In this document: positions 7,254 through 19,200 of the stretch, piece after piece
How the letters are laid out: the number at the start of each line of letters is the position of its first letter
Numbering within the stretch: the first letter of the stretch is position 1
Assembly (NCBI GenBank): GCA_964424115.1
Contig: CAYRHN010000027.1
Coordinates: 1 to 33,971, forward strand
DNA from: CAYRHN01 sp964424115
Lineage (GTDB): Bacteria; Chloroflexota; Anaerolineae; Anaerolineales; Anaerolineaceae
DNA length: 33,971 nt
Direction: 5' to 3'
Translations under genes and position numbers: made by a program
Notes under the pieces: model-generated
Told to the model about the DNA's origin: nothing
The model's input: only the letters and a program-made list of their open reading frames with translations
Database searches by the model: none

Positions 7254-10200
7254 TTACGGTTCCACCGAGACCAGCACGGCGCGCACGACCATGCGCTGGG
7301 CGTAGCTGTCGCTGGCGGCGTTGTAGCCGCGGCAGGTGATCAGCGTCAGCCAGGGCAGGTCTTCATGGCGCATAGGAGCCAGGTTCTCGGGGCTGGCAAA
7401 GTAGGTCTGGCGCACCTCGAAGCGGTAGCGCAGCCCGCCAGTAACGATGTAGATCTTGTCGCCGTACTTGAGCGTGCTCAGGTTGACGAACGGCCCGGGC
7501 AGCCCGTTGGCGTCATAGACGTGGGCAGTGAGGACCGAGTTGCCGTTCCAGGTCGGGAAGGCGGTGCCATCCAGCCAGCCGGCCTGCTGATTCAACCAGG
7601 TCACATCCCAGCCGTCCTGCGCCAGCGGCACGCCCACCACCGGGATATTCACGCCCAGTTGGGGGATCTGCAGGCGCACAGCCGTCTCGGCGTAGCTGAT
7701 CGAAACCGGCTGGAGCGGCAGGGCGGTGACCCGGCCGGGGGCAAAGCCGGTTTCCGGCAGGATCACCTCTTCCGGCACGCCGATCACCACGAAGGCGGAG
7801 ACGCCGTAGATATCCACGCTGGAGCCAGGCTGGTAGCCGCGTTCGGTGGACAGATCGTTGAAGGGCGATTGGGCAGCGCTCAAGTCGCCTGGCAGGCTGG
7901 TCCAGGCCAGCACAGCGGTGTTATTGATCACCGTGCCGGGGCCGGCGCTGCTCTTGACGATGGCGTGGAACTCCAGCACCGAGGTTACGGCGCTGTTGGT
8001 GAACACGTCATAAGACACGCGCAGGTTGAGCGGATTGCTTTCATCCAGGGCGGTCGGCACCACCCCACTGACCCATACCAGCGAACCGGGCACGTAATCC
8101 AGCGCCGGAGGCACCACATCCGAGAGCTCGACATTGAAGGCGTCGCTGTGCGAGTCGGCTGTGTGGGCAATGGTCAGGGTATAGGTTACCTCGCTGCCCG
8201 GCAGCACCTCTTTCACATTGGCCTCTTTGGTCAGGGTCAGCTTGGGTTCGAGGATGCGCACGGCCGGCGCCACAGAGGCCAGCGAGCCGCCGTCCCAGGT
8301 CCATTGGGCCTGGTTGGCCAGGGAAAGCCCGTCCAGGTTCTCGGCGTTATCCAGCACCACCACCCAGTAGCGCACTGTCAGCGGGACGGTCTCGGTGCCG
8401 CTGTTGGTCACAGCGCCGAACGAGAGGGTCATGCTGCGCCCGGCATCGGCCGGGTTGGTGCTGGTGACCGGGATAGGGCTGACCACGCGCGCCTGGCTGC
8501 AAATGTTATCCAGGGAGATCGGGCTGCTGGTCAGGCTGGTGGTGGCCACCACCTCGCAGTCCACGAAGACCAGGCCGCGGTTGAGCTGGTCGGTCAGGGT
8601 CAGGTTGTTGATCGTGCCGGTCGGCACATCCAGGGTCACCTGGTACTGCACCATCTCGCCAATGGCCACATCCAGCAGGTCGGTTACCTCCTGGTTGGTG
8701 CCCAGGATGGTCTTGGAGACCGCGCCAGGCTGGTCAAGGTCGCTGGCAGAGTTGTCGGCCGGGTTGGGATCGCTGCCGTTGCTGCCGTCATCGGTGGCGG
8801 CGGCGGAGTTCAGGAAAGCGGTCAGGCCTTCAGGGATGGGGTTCTGCACGTCGACGACCACCTGGAAGGTGACGGATTCACCGGCGCCCAGGTCGAAGAG
8901 CTGCCAGGTGATGGTGCGCACCGCGTCGGTGTACACACCGGAGGCCGTAGCGGAGACGAAGTCCAGCCCCACCGGGAGGGTATCCTGGACGAGTACGTTG
9001 ACCGCGTCCTGGTTGCCGACATTGGCGACCACCAGGGTATAGGTCAGGCGCGTGCCGGGGCCGACCACATCCACGCCGTCGCTCTTGGTGATGCGCAGGT
9101 CGGGCGCAGCGTTGACCGGGGTGATCTCGTCATCCTGGTTGTCGCCGGGGGTCGGGTCGGGTCCGCTGGTGCCGTCGTCCACCACCACCGCGGAGTTGAA
9201 GATCTCTTCCACGCCAGAGGGCAGCGGGTTGGTCACGTTCACCGCGAAGGTGAAGGAGAGGCTGTTTCCGCCCGGCATGGTGCCGATATCCAGGCCGCAC
9301 AGGCTGCCGGCGTTGTTGTCCGGCGCGCACGTCCAACCGGCCGAACTGGCGGCGGAATTGAAGGTCGTGTAGGTGGGCACTCGTTCGGTGAGGGTCACAC
9401 CGTAGGCCGGGTAGCCGCCGACATTGGTCACCACCAGGGTGTAGGCAACCGTGCCGCCCGGCAGCGCAACCGCGCCGCCGTCGCTCTTGGTCAAGGTCAG
9501 ATCGGGCTGCAAGACATCGTCGATGTCCGAAGCGCTGTTATCGGCCGGGTCGGTTTCATCCTGGCCGGGGCCGGGGGTGATGACGGCTGTGTTGGTCAGC
9601 GGGCCCACAGCGCTCAGGCGCACCTGGGCTGTGACCGTGTAGGTGATCGAGCCGCCGGCCGGGATATTGACCGTGTCGCTGAAATCCAACGCGGTATCGG
9701 CGGTGGGAGTACATCCGTTAGCGCCGCCGGTCTGGGCGGTGCAATCCCAGCGCCACAGGCTGAAAGCGGACGGGATCGCGTCGCTGACCACGGCATTATA
9801 GGCGTCCGAGGGGCCGCTGTTGGTGACCGTGATGGTGTAGACCTGCGGATGACCGGGGGTGTAGTCGGCCAATCCATCGGTCTTGGTGATGCTCAGGTTC
9901 ATCTGCGGGTTGGGTTGGTCGGTATCCGAGCCGGTGTTATTGCCAGGGGTCGGATCCTCGCTGCCGGAGGGCGGCGTGACCGTCACCTGGTTGGTCAGCG
10001 CTCCGGTGGCAGATGAAGCCACCTGGGCCGTGACGGTGTAGGTGACCACGCCGTTGAGCGGCAGATCGACCACATCGCTGAAGCCGGCGCTGCCCGTGTA
10101 AGGCGTGCAGCCGGTTGCACCGTTGCCCTCCACACAGGTCCAGCTCCAACTGCTGAACTGGGCCGGGATGGCATCGCTGATGGTCGAACCAGGCGCGTCT

Positions 10201-13200
10201 GAAGGCCCGCTATTGGTGATGACGATGGTGTAGGTCAGGCTGGTGCCGGCCACGTATTCGAGCAGCCCATCATCCTTGACTGCGCTCAGGTCGGCCTGCG
10301 GGTTGGAGGTGTCGGTGTCGTCGTCCTGGTTGTTGGCCGGTTCGGGATCGGAAATGCCGCTGTCAGCGTCGATGCGCGCCATGTTGTACAGGTCGCCGGT
10401 GGCATCCGGGCGGATGACGGCAGTGACATGGTACGTGATCGAAGCTCCGATGGGCAGGTTGACCGTGTCGCTAAAGTTGCCGGTCACCGCGCCGGGGGTG
10501 CCGTCGCAGCCAGTGGCGCCGCCGCTGGAGGCGTAGCACACCCAGGTCCAGCTGCTGAGCTGGGCCGGAATGGCATCGCTGACCAGCGAGTTGTTGGCGG
10601 TGGACGGACCGAGGTTGGAGACGGTCACCACATAGGTGATGCTCGTGCCAGGCACGTATTCATCCAGGCCGTCGTCCTTGATCACGCTCAGGTCGGCCAG
10701 CGGGTTGATCGTGTCAGTATCGGTGGCGGTGTTGTTGGCAGGGTTCAATTCGTCAATGCCGCCGGGCGGGGTCACGGTAACGCTGTTGACCAGGTCACTG
10801 CTCGCATCCGGGTAGATATGCGCCAGGACGCTGTAGGTCAGCGAGCTGGAGGCAGGCAGATCCACCGTATCGGTGAAGTCGCCGCTGCCGGTATAGGGGG
10901 TGCAGCCGGCCGCGCCGCCGGTGGTCCCGGCGCACGTCCATGCCCAATCGCTGATCTGGGCCGGGATGGCGTCAAAGACCGTCGAGCCGGGGGCGTCGGA
11001 GGGGCCGTAGTTGGTGATGATGATGGTGTAGGTGGTGAAGCTGCCCGGCACATACGGCACGGTGAAGTCGTTCTTGGTCACGCCCAGGTCCACCTGCGGA
11101 TTGGCGGTGTCGGTATCGTCGTCCTGGTTGTTGCCGGGTGTGGGATCCTCAATGATCGAAGCCGGATCAGGATCGACGCGGGCGATGTTGAGCAGGTCGG
11201 CGGTGGCGCTGGAAAGCGTGTTGGCGGTGACCGTGTAGGTGATCGAGCTGCCGGCAGGCAGGTTGACCACATCGCTGAAATTGGTGGAGACGAAGCCAGA
11301 CGTGCCGTTGCAGCCGGTGGCGCCGCCTGTGGCGCCGGAGCAAACCCACTGCCAGGAACTGACCAGCGTGGCGGCGGGGATGTTGTCGGTGACCACCGAG
11401 CCGGGTGCGTCCGAGGGGCCGTCGTTATGCACCACAATGGTGTAGACCAGCGGGGAGCCGGGCACATACTCGGTCTGGCCGTCGTCCTTGTCCAACCACA
11501 GGTCGGACTGCGGGTTGGGATCGTCGGTATCATCGTCCTGGTTGTTGCCGGGGTTGGTTTCAGTCGTTCCGGCAGCCGGATCGATGCGCACCGTGTTGGT
11601 CACCTGACCGGTGGCGTCTGAGCGCACCACAGCCACCACCGTGTAGGTCTGGCTGGCGCCGGCAGGCAGGTCAAGCGTGTCGCTGAACGGCGCGGAGGTG
11701 CCGCCGTCGCAGCCAGTCGCCCCGCCCGTGGCTGCACCGCACGTCCAGGTCCAGGAACTGAACTGGGCCGGTAAGGCGTCGGTAACCACCGAGCCGGGCG
11801 CATCCGACGGCCCCAGGTTGGAGACCGTGATGGTGTAGGTCAGGGTCAGGCCAGGCACGTACTCCAGCAGCCCGTCGTCCTTGACCGCAGTCAGGTCTAC
11901 CTGCGGGGTCGGATCGTCAGTATCGTCATCCTGGTTGTTGTTATTATCCAGCTCATCGATGCCCGCGGCCGGGTCAATGCGCACCGTGTTGGTCACCTGT
12001 CCGGTGGCATCTGAGCGCACCTGCGCCACCACCGTGTAGGTCTGGCTGGCGCCCGCAGGCAGGTCAAGCGTGTCGCTGAACGGCGCCGAAGTGCCGCCGT
12101 CGCAGCCGGTTGCCCCGCCCGTAGCCGCGCCGCACGTCCAGGTCCAGGAACTGAACTGGGCCGGTAAGGCGTCGGTAACCACCGAGCCGGGCGCATCCGA
12201 CGGCCCCAGGTTGGAGACCGTGATGGTGTAGGTCAGGGTCAGGCCAGGCACGTACTCCAGCAGCCCGTCGTCCTTGACCGCAGTCAGGTCTACCTGCGGG
12301 GTCGGATCGTCAGTATCGTCATCCTGGTTGTTGTTATTATCCAGCTCATCGATGCCCGCGGCCGGGTCAATGCGCACTGTGTTGGTCACCTGTCCAGTGG
12401 CATCTGAGCGCACCTGCGCCACCACCGTGTAGGTCTGGCTGGCGCCCGCGGGCAGGTCGAGCGTGTCGCTGAACGGCGCCGAAGTGCCGCCGTCGCAGCC
12501 AGTTGCCCCACCCGTTGCCACGCCGCACGTCCAGGCCCAGGAACTGAACTGGGCCGGTAAAGCATCGGTGACCACCGAGCCGGGCGCATCCGACGGCCCC
12601 AGGTTAGAGACCGTGATGGNNNNNNNNNNNNNNNNNNNNNNNNNNNNNNNNNNNNNNNNNNNNNNNNNNNNNNNNNNNNNNNNNNNNNNNNNNNNNNNNN
12701 NNNNNNNNNNNNNNNNNNNCGTCTGAGCGCACCTGCGCCACCACCGTGTAGGTCTGGCTGGCGCCGGCAGGCAGATCGAGCGTGTCGCTGAACGGCGCGG
12801 AAGTGCCGCCGTCGCAGCCGGTTGCCCCACCCGTGGCCGCGCCGCACGTCCAGGCCCAGGAACTGAACTGGGCCGGCAGCGCATCCGCCACCACAGCGTT
12901 CAAAGCGTCCGAAGGTCCGCTGTTGGCCACCGTGATGGTGTAGGTCAGGCTGGTGCCGGGTATATATTCATCCAATCCGTCATCCTTGACCGCAGACAGG
13001 TCCACCTGCGGGGTGGGCGCGTCGGCGGTGTCGCTGGCGGTGTTGTCAGAGGGATCGGTATCCGTGCCAATCGTGGGATTGACCGTGGCGGTGTTGACCA
13101 GCGGCGTGGTGGCCCCGGAACGGGTCAGCGCAACCACCTGGTATGTGATCGTGCCGCCCAGCGGGACGTCGACGGTGTCGCTGAAGTTGCCGCTGCCGGA

Positions 13201-16200
13201 GTAGGGCGTGCAGCCCGCGGCTCCGCCGCTGGCGCTCACGCACGTCCACGTCCAGGAAGCGATCTGGGCGGGGATCACATCGCCGACCAGCGCGCCAAAG
13301 GCATCGCCGGGTCCGGTGTTGCCCACGGTGATGGTGTAGGTCAGCGGACCACCGGGAACGTAGGTGACCACCCCGTCGGTCTTGGAGATATTCAGGTTCA
13401 CCTTGATATCCGGGGTGTCAGAATCATCGTCGGTGTTGTTGCCCAGGTTGCTATCGGTGATACCCGCGGCCGGGTCGATCTTGACCATATTGACCAGTGT
13501 GGTGGTAGCGCTGGAAAGCGTGGTGGCAGTGACCGTATAGGTCACCACACCGCCCACGGGCAGGTCGATAGTATCGCTGAAGTTGCCGCTGCCGGTGTAG
13601 GGCGTGCAGCCGGAGGCCGGAGCCACATCCACGCAAGTCCACACCCAGCTAACGATCTGGGCAGGGATGTTGTCGCTGACCAGCGAGCCAGGAGCGTCCG
13701 ACGGGCCGGAGTTGCCGACCGTGATGGTGTAGGTGAGCGTACCGCCAGGCACATAGAGCGTCACGCCGTCGTCTTTGACCGCGCTCAGATCGGCCAGCGG
13801 GTTGGAAGTATCAGTGTCGGTAGCCACGTTATCGCCGGGGGTGGGGTCGGTGAATCCGCCCGGCAGGCTGGCGCTGGCAATATTGACCAGCGGGGTGGTG
13901 GCGGCCGGGTTGAGGGAGGCGGTGACGGTATAGGTGATGGAACTGCCGCCGGGCATATTCAGGCCGCTGTCGGTGAAGTTGGCGCTGGAGGCGACAACGC
14001 CGTCGCAGCCGGTGGCCCCGCCCGTGGCGCCAGAACACACCCACGTCCAGGCGGTGATCTGGGACGGGATCGGGTCGCTGAAGGAGACGTTATTGACCGT
14101 GCTGCCGTTGTTGCGCACCACCACGGTGTAGACGGTGGTGGAGCCAGGCACATAAGTGAGCGTGCCGTCGGTCTTGGTCACGGCCAGATCCGGCCCGGAG
14201 AGGATCACGGTCTGGGTGCTGGTATCAATGTAATCATTATAAGAAGGCGAGGTGCTGCCGGTGCGTTCATCGCCGTTCGCGCCGGGCAGGGAGGTCCAGG
14301 TGGCGGTGGCGGTGTTGGGATAGGGAGTGCCCAGGGCGGCTGGAGGCATGGGCATGACCGCCTGGTAAGTGAGGGTGGCGGTGGCGCCCACAGCCAGGCT
14401 GGCCGCATTGAAGACCAGGGTCGGCGCGCCGGCGTCGTTGACCGTCCAGCCCGCGCTGGCCGAGGCCGAACCCGCCACGTAGGTCATTCCGGCCGGGATG
14501 ATGTCTGTCACCACCACGTCGTAGGCAGTGGAATTGCTGCCCGCCACGTGGCTGATGCTGAGGGTATAGGTGACCACCTGACCATAGGTCGGGGCGCTGT
14601 CGCTGGCGGCCTTCTGGATATCCAGGACGGGTTCCACCACCGTCACGGTCACCGCGGGGGTGTTGAGCGTAGTAGCCCCGCTCACGCCGTCGGTATACTG
14701 CAGGCGTCCGATATTATTCAGGGCGGTCAGGCTCTGGTTACCGGCTTCGTTATTCACCCGCACGGTGAGGGTGATTACAAAGCTGTTGTTGTTGGCCACG
14801 TTGTCACCGGGGTTGGTGACATTGCCAAAGTTGAAGACCACGTTGCCGCCCGAAATGCCGCCGGGAGTGGTGATGGCCGGTCCGGGCAGCGTGCCGGCGA
14901 AGTCGGCAGCCAGGCGGCTGCTGGAGGCCGTGGTGGTATTAATGGAATAATTGAGGTAGGTCAGGCCGGTGGGCAGCAGGTCGGTGACGACCAGGTTGGG
15001 GGTGACGCCTTCCGGCAGGGTGACCAACAGGTCAAAAGTGGTGGTGGAGCCGATCGGGAAGGTGGCCGGGGTGGGGCCGAACTTCTGGATGGTCGGCTGC
15101 ACCGAGAGGATCACGTTGGCCGGGTCGGATGCCACATAGTCGTTCAAGGCGCCCACGCCGCCGGTGCCGTTGCGCTCGCCGTCGCCCGCGCCGGTCGCGC
15201 CGGGGGTGGTGGAACCGGTCGGGTTGGAGGCGGTACCACTGCCGGGCAGGCCGGTGTAGGTGAGGGAGGAGGTGTTATTGATCGTCGTACGGTCGGGGGC
15301 GGTATCGCGCACCTTGACCGTCACGGTCAGGGTGGCTGCGTCGCCCATATTCAGGCGCGAGATGGTCACCGAGACATTCTCGGTGCCGGCGTTGGAATTG
15401 TTCACCGCCGTAGCGTAGGCCGGCAGGCTGGTCACCACCACATCGGCGGTGTTCTGCAGGTCGAGGTAGGCCTGGAGCGGGTCGCTGACCACGAGGTCAA
15501 AAGCGTCCGCGCCGTTAGGCGAAACGGAGGTATTGCGCACCACGATGGTGTAGGTGGCCAGGTCGCCTGCGTCCAGCGGAGCGGTCTGCACGGATTTGTC
15601 GATGGTGAGGACCGGTTCGGCTACATAGGAGGTGATGGCCGGGGAGGTGAAAAGCTGCGTGCCGCCCACCCACAGCGCGAAACTGTTCGGCAGGGCGAAA
15701 CCAGACTGGTTGCCGATCTCGTTCAGCACCAGGGCGTTGAACTCGATCACAATGTACTCCGTGTCGGCGTCGGAATCGGTGTTGGTCACATTGCCGAATT
15801 TGAAGAACACGTCCGTACCGCTGGCGTAGCTGTCGCTGTTAGTGGCGGCGTTATCCGATATGTTCGGGTTGGTCAGCGCATAGGCAGGCGTGATGCCGGC
15901 CACGTTGGCCTCGTTGCCGCATACCCACGGGGAGGTGCTGATGGGCGGGTCGGCGCTGATGGTGGGGTTGGGGCAGTCGCCGTTGGAGACGAAGGCCGCC
16001 TTGGCAGTGTCATCATTGAGGAAGCGCAGGCCAGCGGGCAGGATATCCTGCAACTGCACATTGGCTGCGCTGCCTTCTGGCCAGGGCAGGGTCAGGCGGT
16101 AGCGTACGATCTCGCCCACCGCCAGGCGCTCGCTGCCCGCCACGCTGGTGGTGTGGCTTTCGGAAGTGCTGGTGATGGACTTGACCGGGTTGGTGGTGAT

Positions 16201-19200
16201 GGTCAGGCTGGCAATGTCACTGCCGTTGTAATCGTTCTGGGCAGGGTTGCCCGAACCGCAGCGCTCGCCGGTATCTGCGCAAGATGCGCCGGGAACATTG
16301 GAGCCGGTCGGGTTTCCGACCGTGCCGGTAGCAGGCAAGCTGGTATAGAGGATACGGGCCGTGTTGGTGACCACATCTCCGGGCGCCACCGTGGAATTCA
16401 GGGTGACGGTGTATTTGATCGTCACCGTGCAGCCGACCGAGACGGTCGCCACAGTCACATTGACCGTTTCCGTCGCCAGGTCAGAGGCGTCGGTGTAAGG
16501 CGGCGCGGCGGGGGTACAGCCAGAGAAGGTGACCGGCCCTACTGCGGTCAAATTGACCGGCAGGGTGGCCAGGTTATCCACCAACTGCACATCAAAAGCG
16601 GTCGTCGCTCCGCCGGTGACGCCTGCATTGGTGTAATTGACCGTGTAGGTGACCACATCGCCGGCGTCGCCGGAGGTGGGGCTGACGGTTTTGTTGTTGC
16701 TGGCAGCGCCGAAGGGAATGTACGGCTCCTGGATGATCGTCACCACCCAGGCTGAGGTCGACCCGATCTGGGTGGCGCCGTTAATATCGACATGATAGCG
16801 GTTGCCCAGCGTATCCGGGGCATCATTGCTGCCGGCGGTGGAGTTATCCACGATCGCGTTCAGCTCAATGACCACATATTCGTTGTCAGCGTCGTTATCG
16901 GCGTTGACCACGTCGCCTAGCTTGAAGTGTACATCCGTACCGCTGACATAGGTGTCGTTATCGCTGTTGACCGCCGCAGATATGGCATCATCCGGCAGGG
17001 TGAAGGTGGGGGTGAGAGAGGCAATATTGGTATTATCGCCCGCCACCACCAGCCCTGGCCCGGAAAGCGTGCTGGAGGTCATCGAAGCCACGTTATCGGC
17101 CACCAGCAGCACCCGGGCGGTGTTGTCGTCCAGGAAGATCCAGCCGCTGGGGAAGGCATCCACGATCTGCAGGTTGGGGGCGCTGCCTTCCGGCAAGACG
17201 GTTTGCAGGCGGAAGCGCACGATCTCCCCAATCGCCACCGGGCGCGGGTCGCCGCTCTCGGCGGTGGAGCCTTCGGAGGTGGAGACGATCGTCTTGGTCA
17301 GCGTGGGCACCGCCAGGGTGACGGAAGCGCCGTCGCTGCCGTTATAGTCGTTCTGCGACGGAGAGCCGGAGCCGCAGCGTTCGCCGGTATCGGTGCAGCT
17401 GGCGCCGGGCGGGGTCGATCCGGTCGGGTTGCCCGCGCTGCCGCTGCCCGGCAAGCCGGTGTAGGTCAGGAAAGCCGTGTTGGTGATGGTCTGGGTGGCG
17501 GTCACGCCAGTGTTAATGGTGGCGTTATAGGTAAAGCTGACCGTGCAGCCGACCGGCATGGTGGCGATGGTCACATTCACGGTACCGGTAGCCAGGCTGG
17601 AGTTATTGGTATAGGAATTGAACCCACCGCAACCGGTGAAGGTGGGCGGCATGTTGACCGAGGTGAGGGTCAGCAGGGTGGTGGGCAGGTTGTCCAGGAT
17701 GCGCGCGTCGAAGGCGGTGGTGCGGTTGGCGCCGGCCTGGTTGGTCATCGTGATCGTGTAGGTCATCACGTTCCCGGCATCCTGCGCGCCGGCCGGGGCC
17801 ACCGTCTTGTTGTTGGTGCCGCTGCTGAAGGGGATGTATGGCTCTTGCACCACCACCTGGACGGTCTGGGTGGAAGTGCCCAGCACAGTGGTGCCGTTCT
17901 CGGCTACCGAATAGGTATTGGAGCGCACGTCGCCCAGGTCGTTGCTGCCCGCGGCAGAGTTATCCACCAGGGCGTTGAATTCGATCACCACATATTCGAT
18001 GTTGGCGTCGTTCTCCAGGTTGGCGACGTTGCCCAACTTGAAGCGCACCGGCGTGCCGGTGGCATAGGCGTCGCTGTTGCTGGAAGCGTCGTTGGAGACG
18101 GCATTATCCGGCAGGACGAAGGCAGGCGTGATGGTATTGACGGTAGTATCGTCGCCAGCCACCGCCAGCCCAGCCCCGGCCAGGGTGGAGGAGGTCATTG
18201 AAGCCGGGGAGGTGGTGTTCATTACGAAGGCCACTTTGGCGGTATTGTCATTCAGGAAGGTCAGGCCCTGCGGCAGATTATCGATGATCTGCGCATCGTT
18301 GACCGTGCCTTCCGGCCAGGTGGTTTGCAGGCGGAAGCGCACCACCTCTCCCACCGCCACCGGGCGCGGACTGCCACTCTCGGCGGTGGAGGCCTCGGAG
18401 GTGGAGACGATGCTCTTGGTCAGTCCAGGCAGGCCAGTCGTGATGGTGGCCGAGGCGGTCGGGTCAATGCCGGTGAAGTCCGGCCCGCCCTCGCTGTTGG
18501 CGTAATTCGTCACCAGGCTGTTGTTAATGACGGTCGTGCCGGGCTGGATGTTTGGATCCACCTGCAGGTCGAAGATGACCAGAGCCAGATTGCGCCCATT
18601 GCTGGGATCATACTGCTGTTCAGCGCCCACCGATCCGGGGTCGTTCAACTGAATGCCGCTGCCGAACAATCCGCCGCCCAGGTCGGTGAAAGCAATGGCG
18701 GTGCCGTCGCCGCGGTAGACCGACAGGTTGATCCCGCCCGCCGGGACAACAAACCCGGAGGGCAGCACATCCTTGAGGGTGATGTCAAAAGCACCGTTGG
18801 CGCCGGTGCCCTGGTTCTCCACCACCAGGGCAAAGGTGACCAGGTCGCCGCCGTCCAGGTTGGTCACGTTGCTGTTGATCGGCGCGGCGGCCAGGTTGGT
18901 GGAATTGATCAGGCCGCTCCAGCGCAGCCCGGCGCTGCCGGGGGCGGTGAAGCTGACCGGGCCGACCGGGGTGGGAACAAAGACGGCATTGGGATTGCTG
19001 ACCGCCACCACGCCTTTTTCCAGCACCAGGTACGGCTCGGTCAGCAGCAACTGGATGATGTTGTTGATGTTCTGGTCAGCGGCGTTGGTGGAGCCTTCGT
19101 AGGCACGTGCCTGGTTGGTAAAGTACAGGCGGTCGGCGAAGGGCTGGTTGTTGACCGTGACCGAGAAGAGAATATCCACGGTCTTAAGGGAATCGGCCGG

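Noticed and set aside
7365..10016. Long + strand open frame (883 codons) opposite the giant adhesin gene
   Set aside because: It is an antisense shadow: low-complexity G/V/D/R-rich translation without recognisable domains, while the minus strand encodes DUF11 repeats and a sortase throughout.
12604..12884. Two separate giant genes overlapping across the gap
   Set aside because: The apparent overlap and frame change arise from using 100 N for an unknown length. Real bases sum to a whole number of codons and repeat phase is continuous, so one gene is the better reading.
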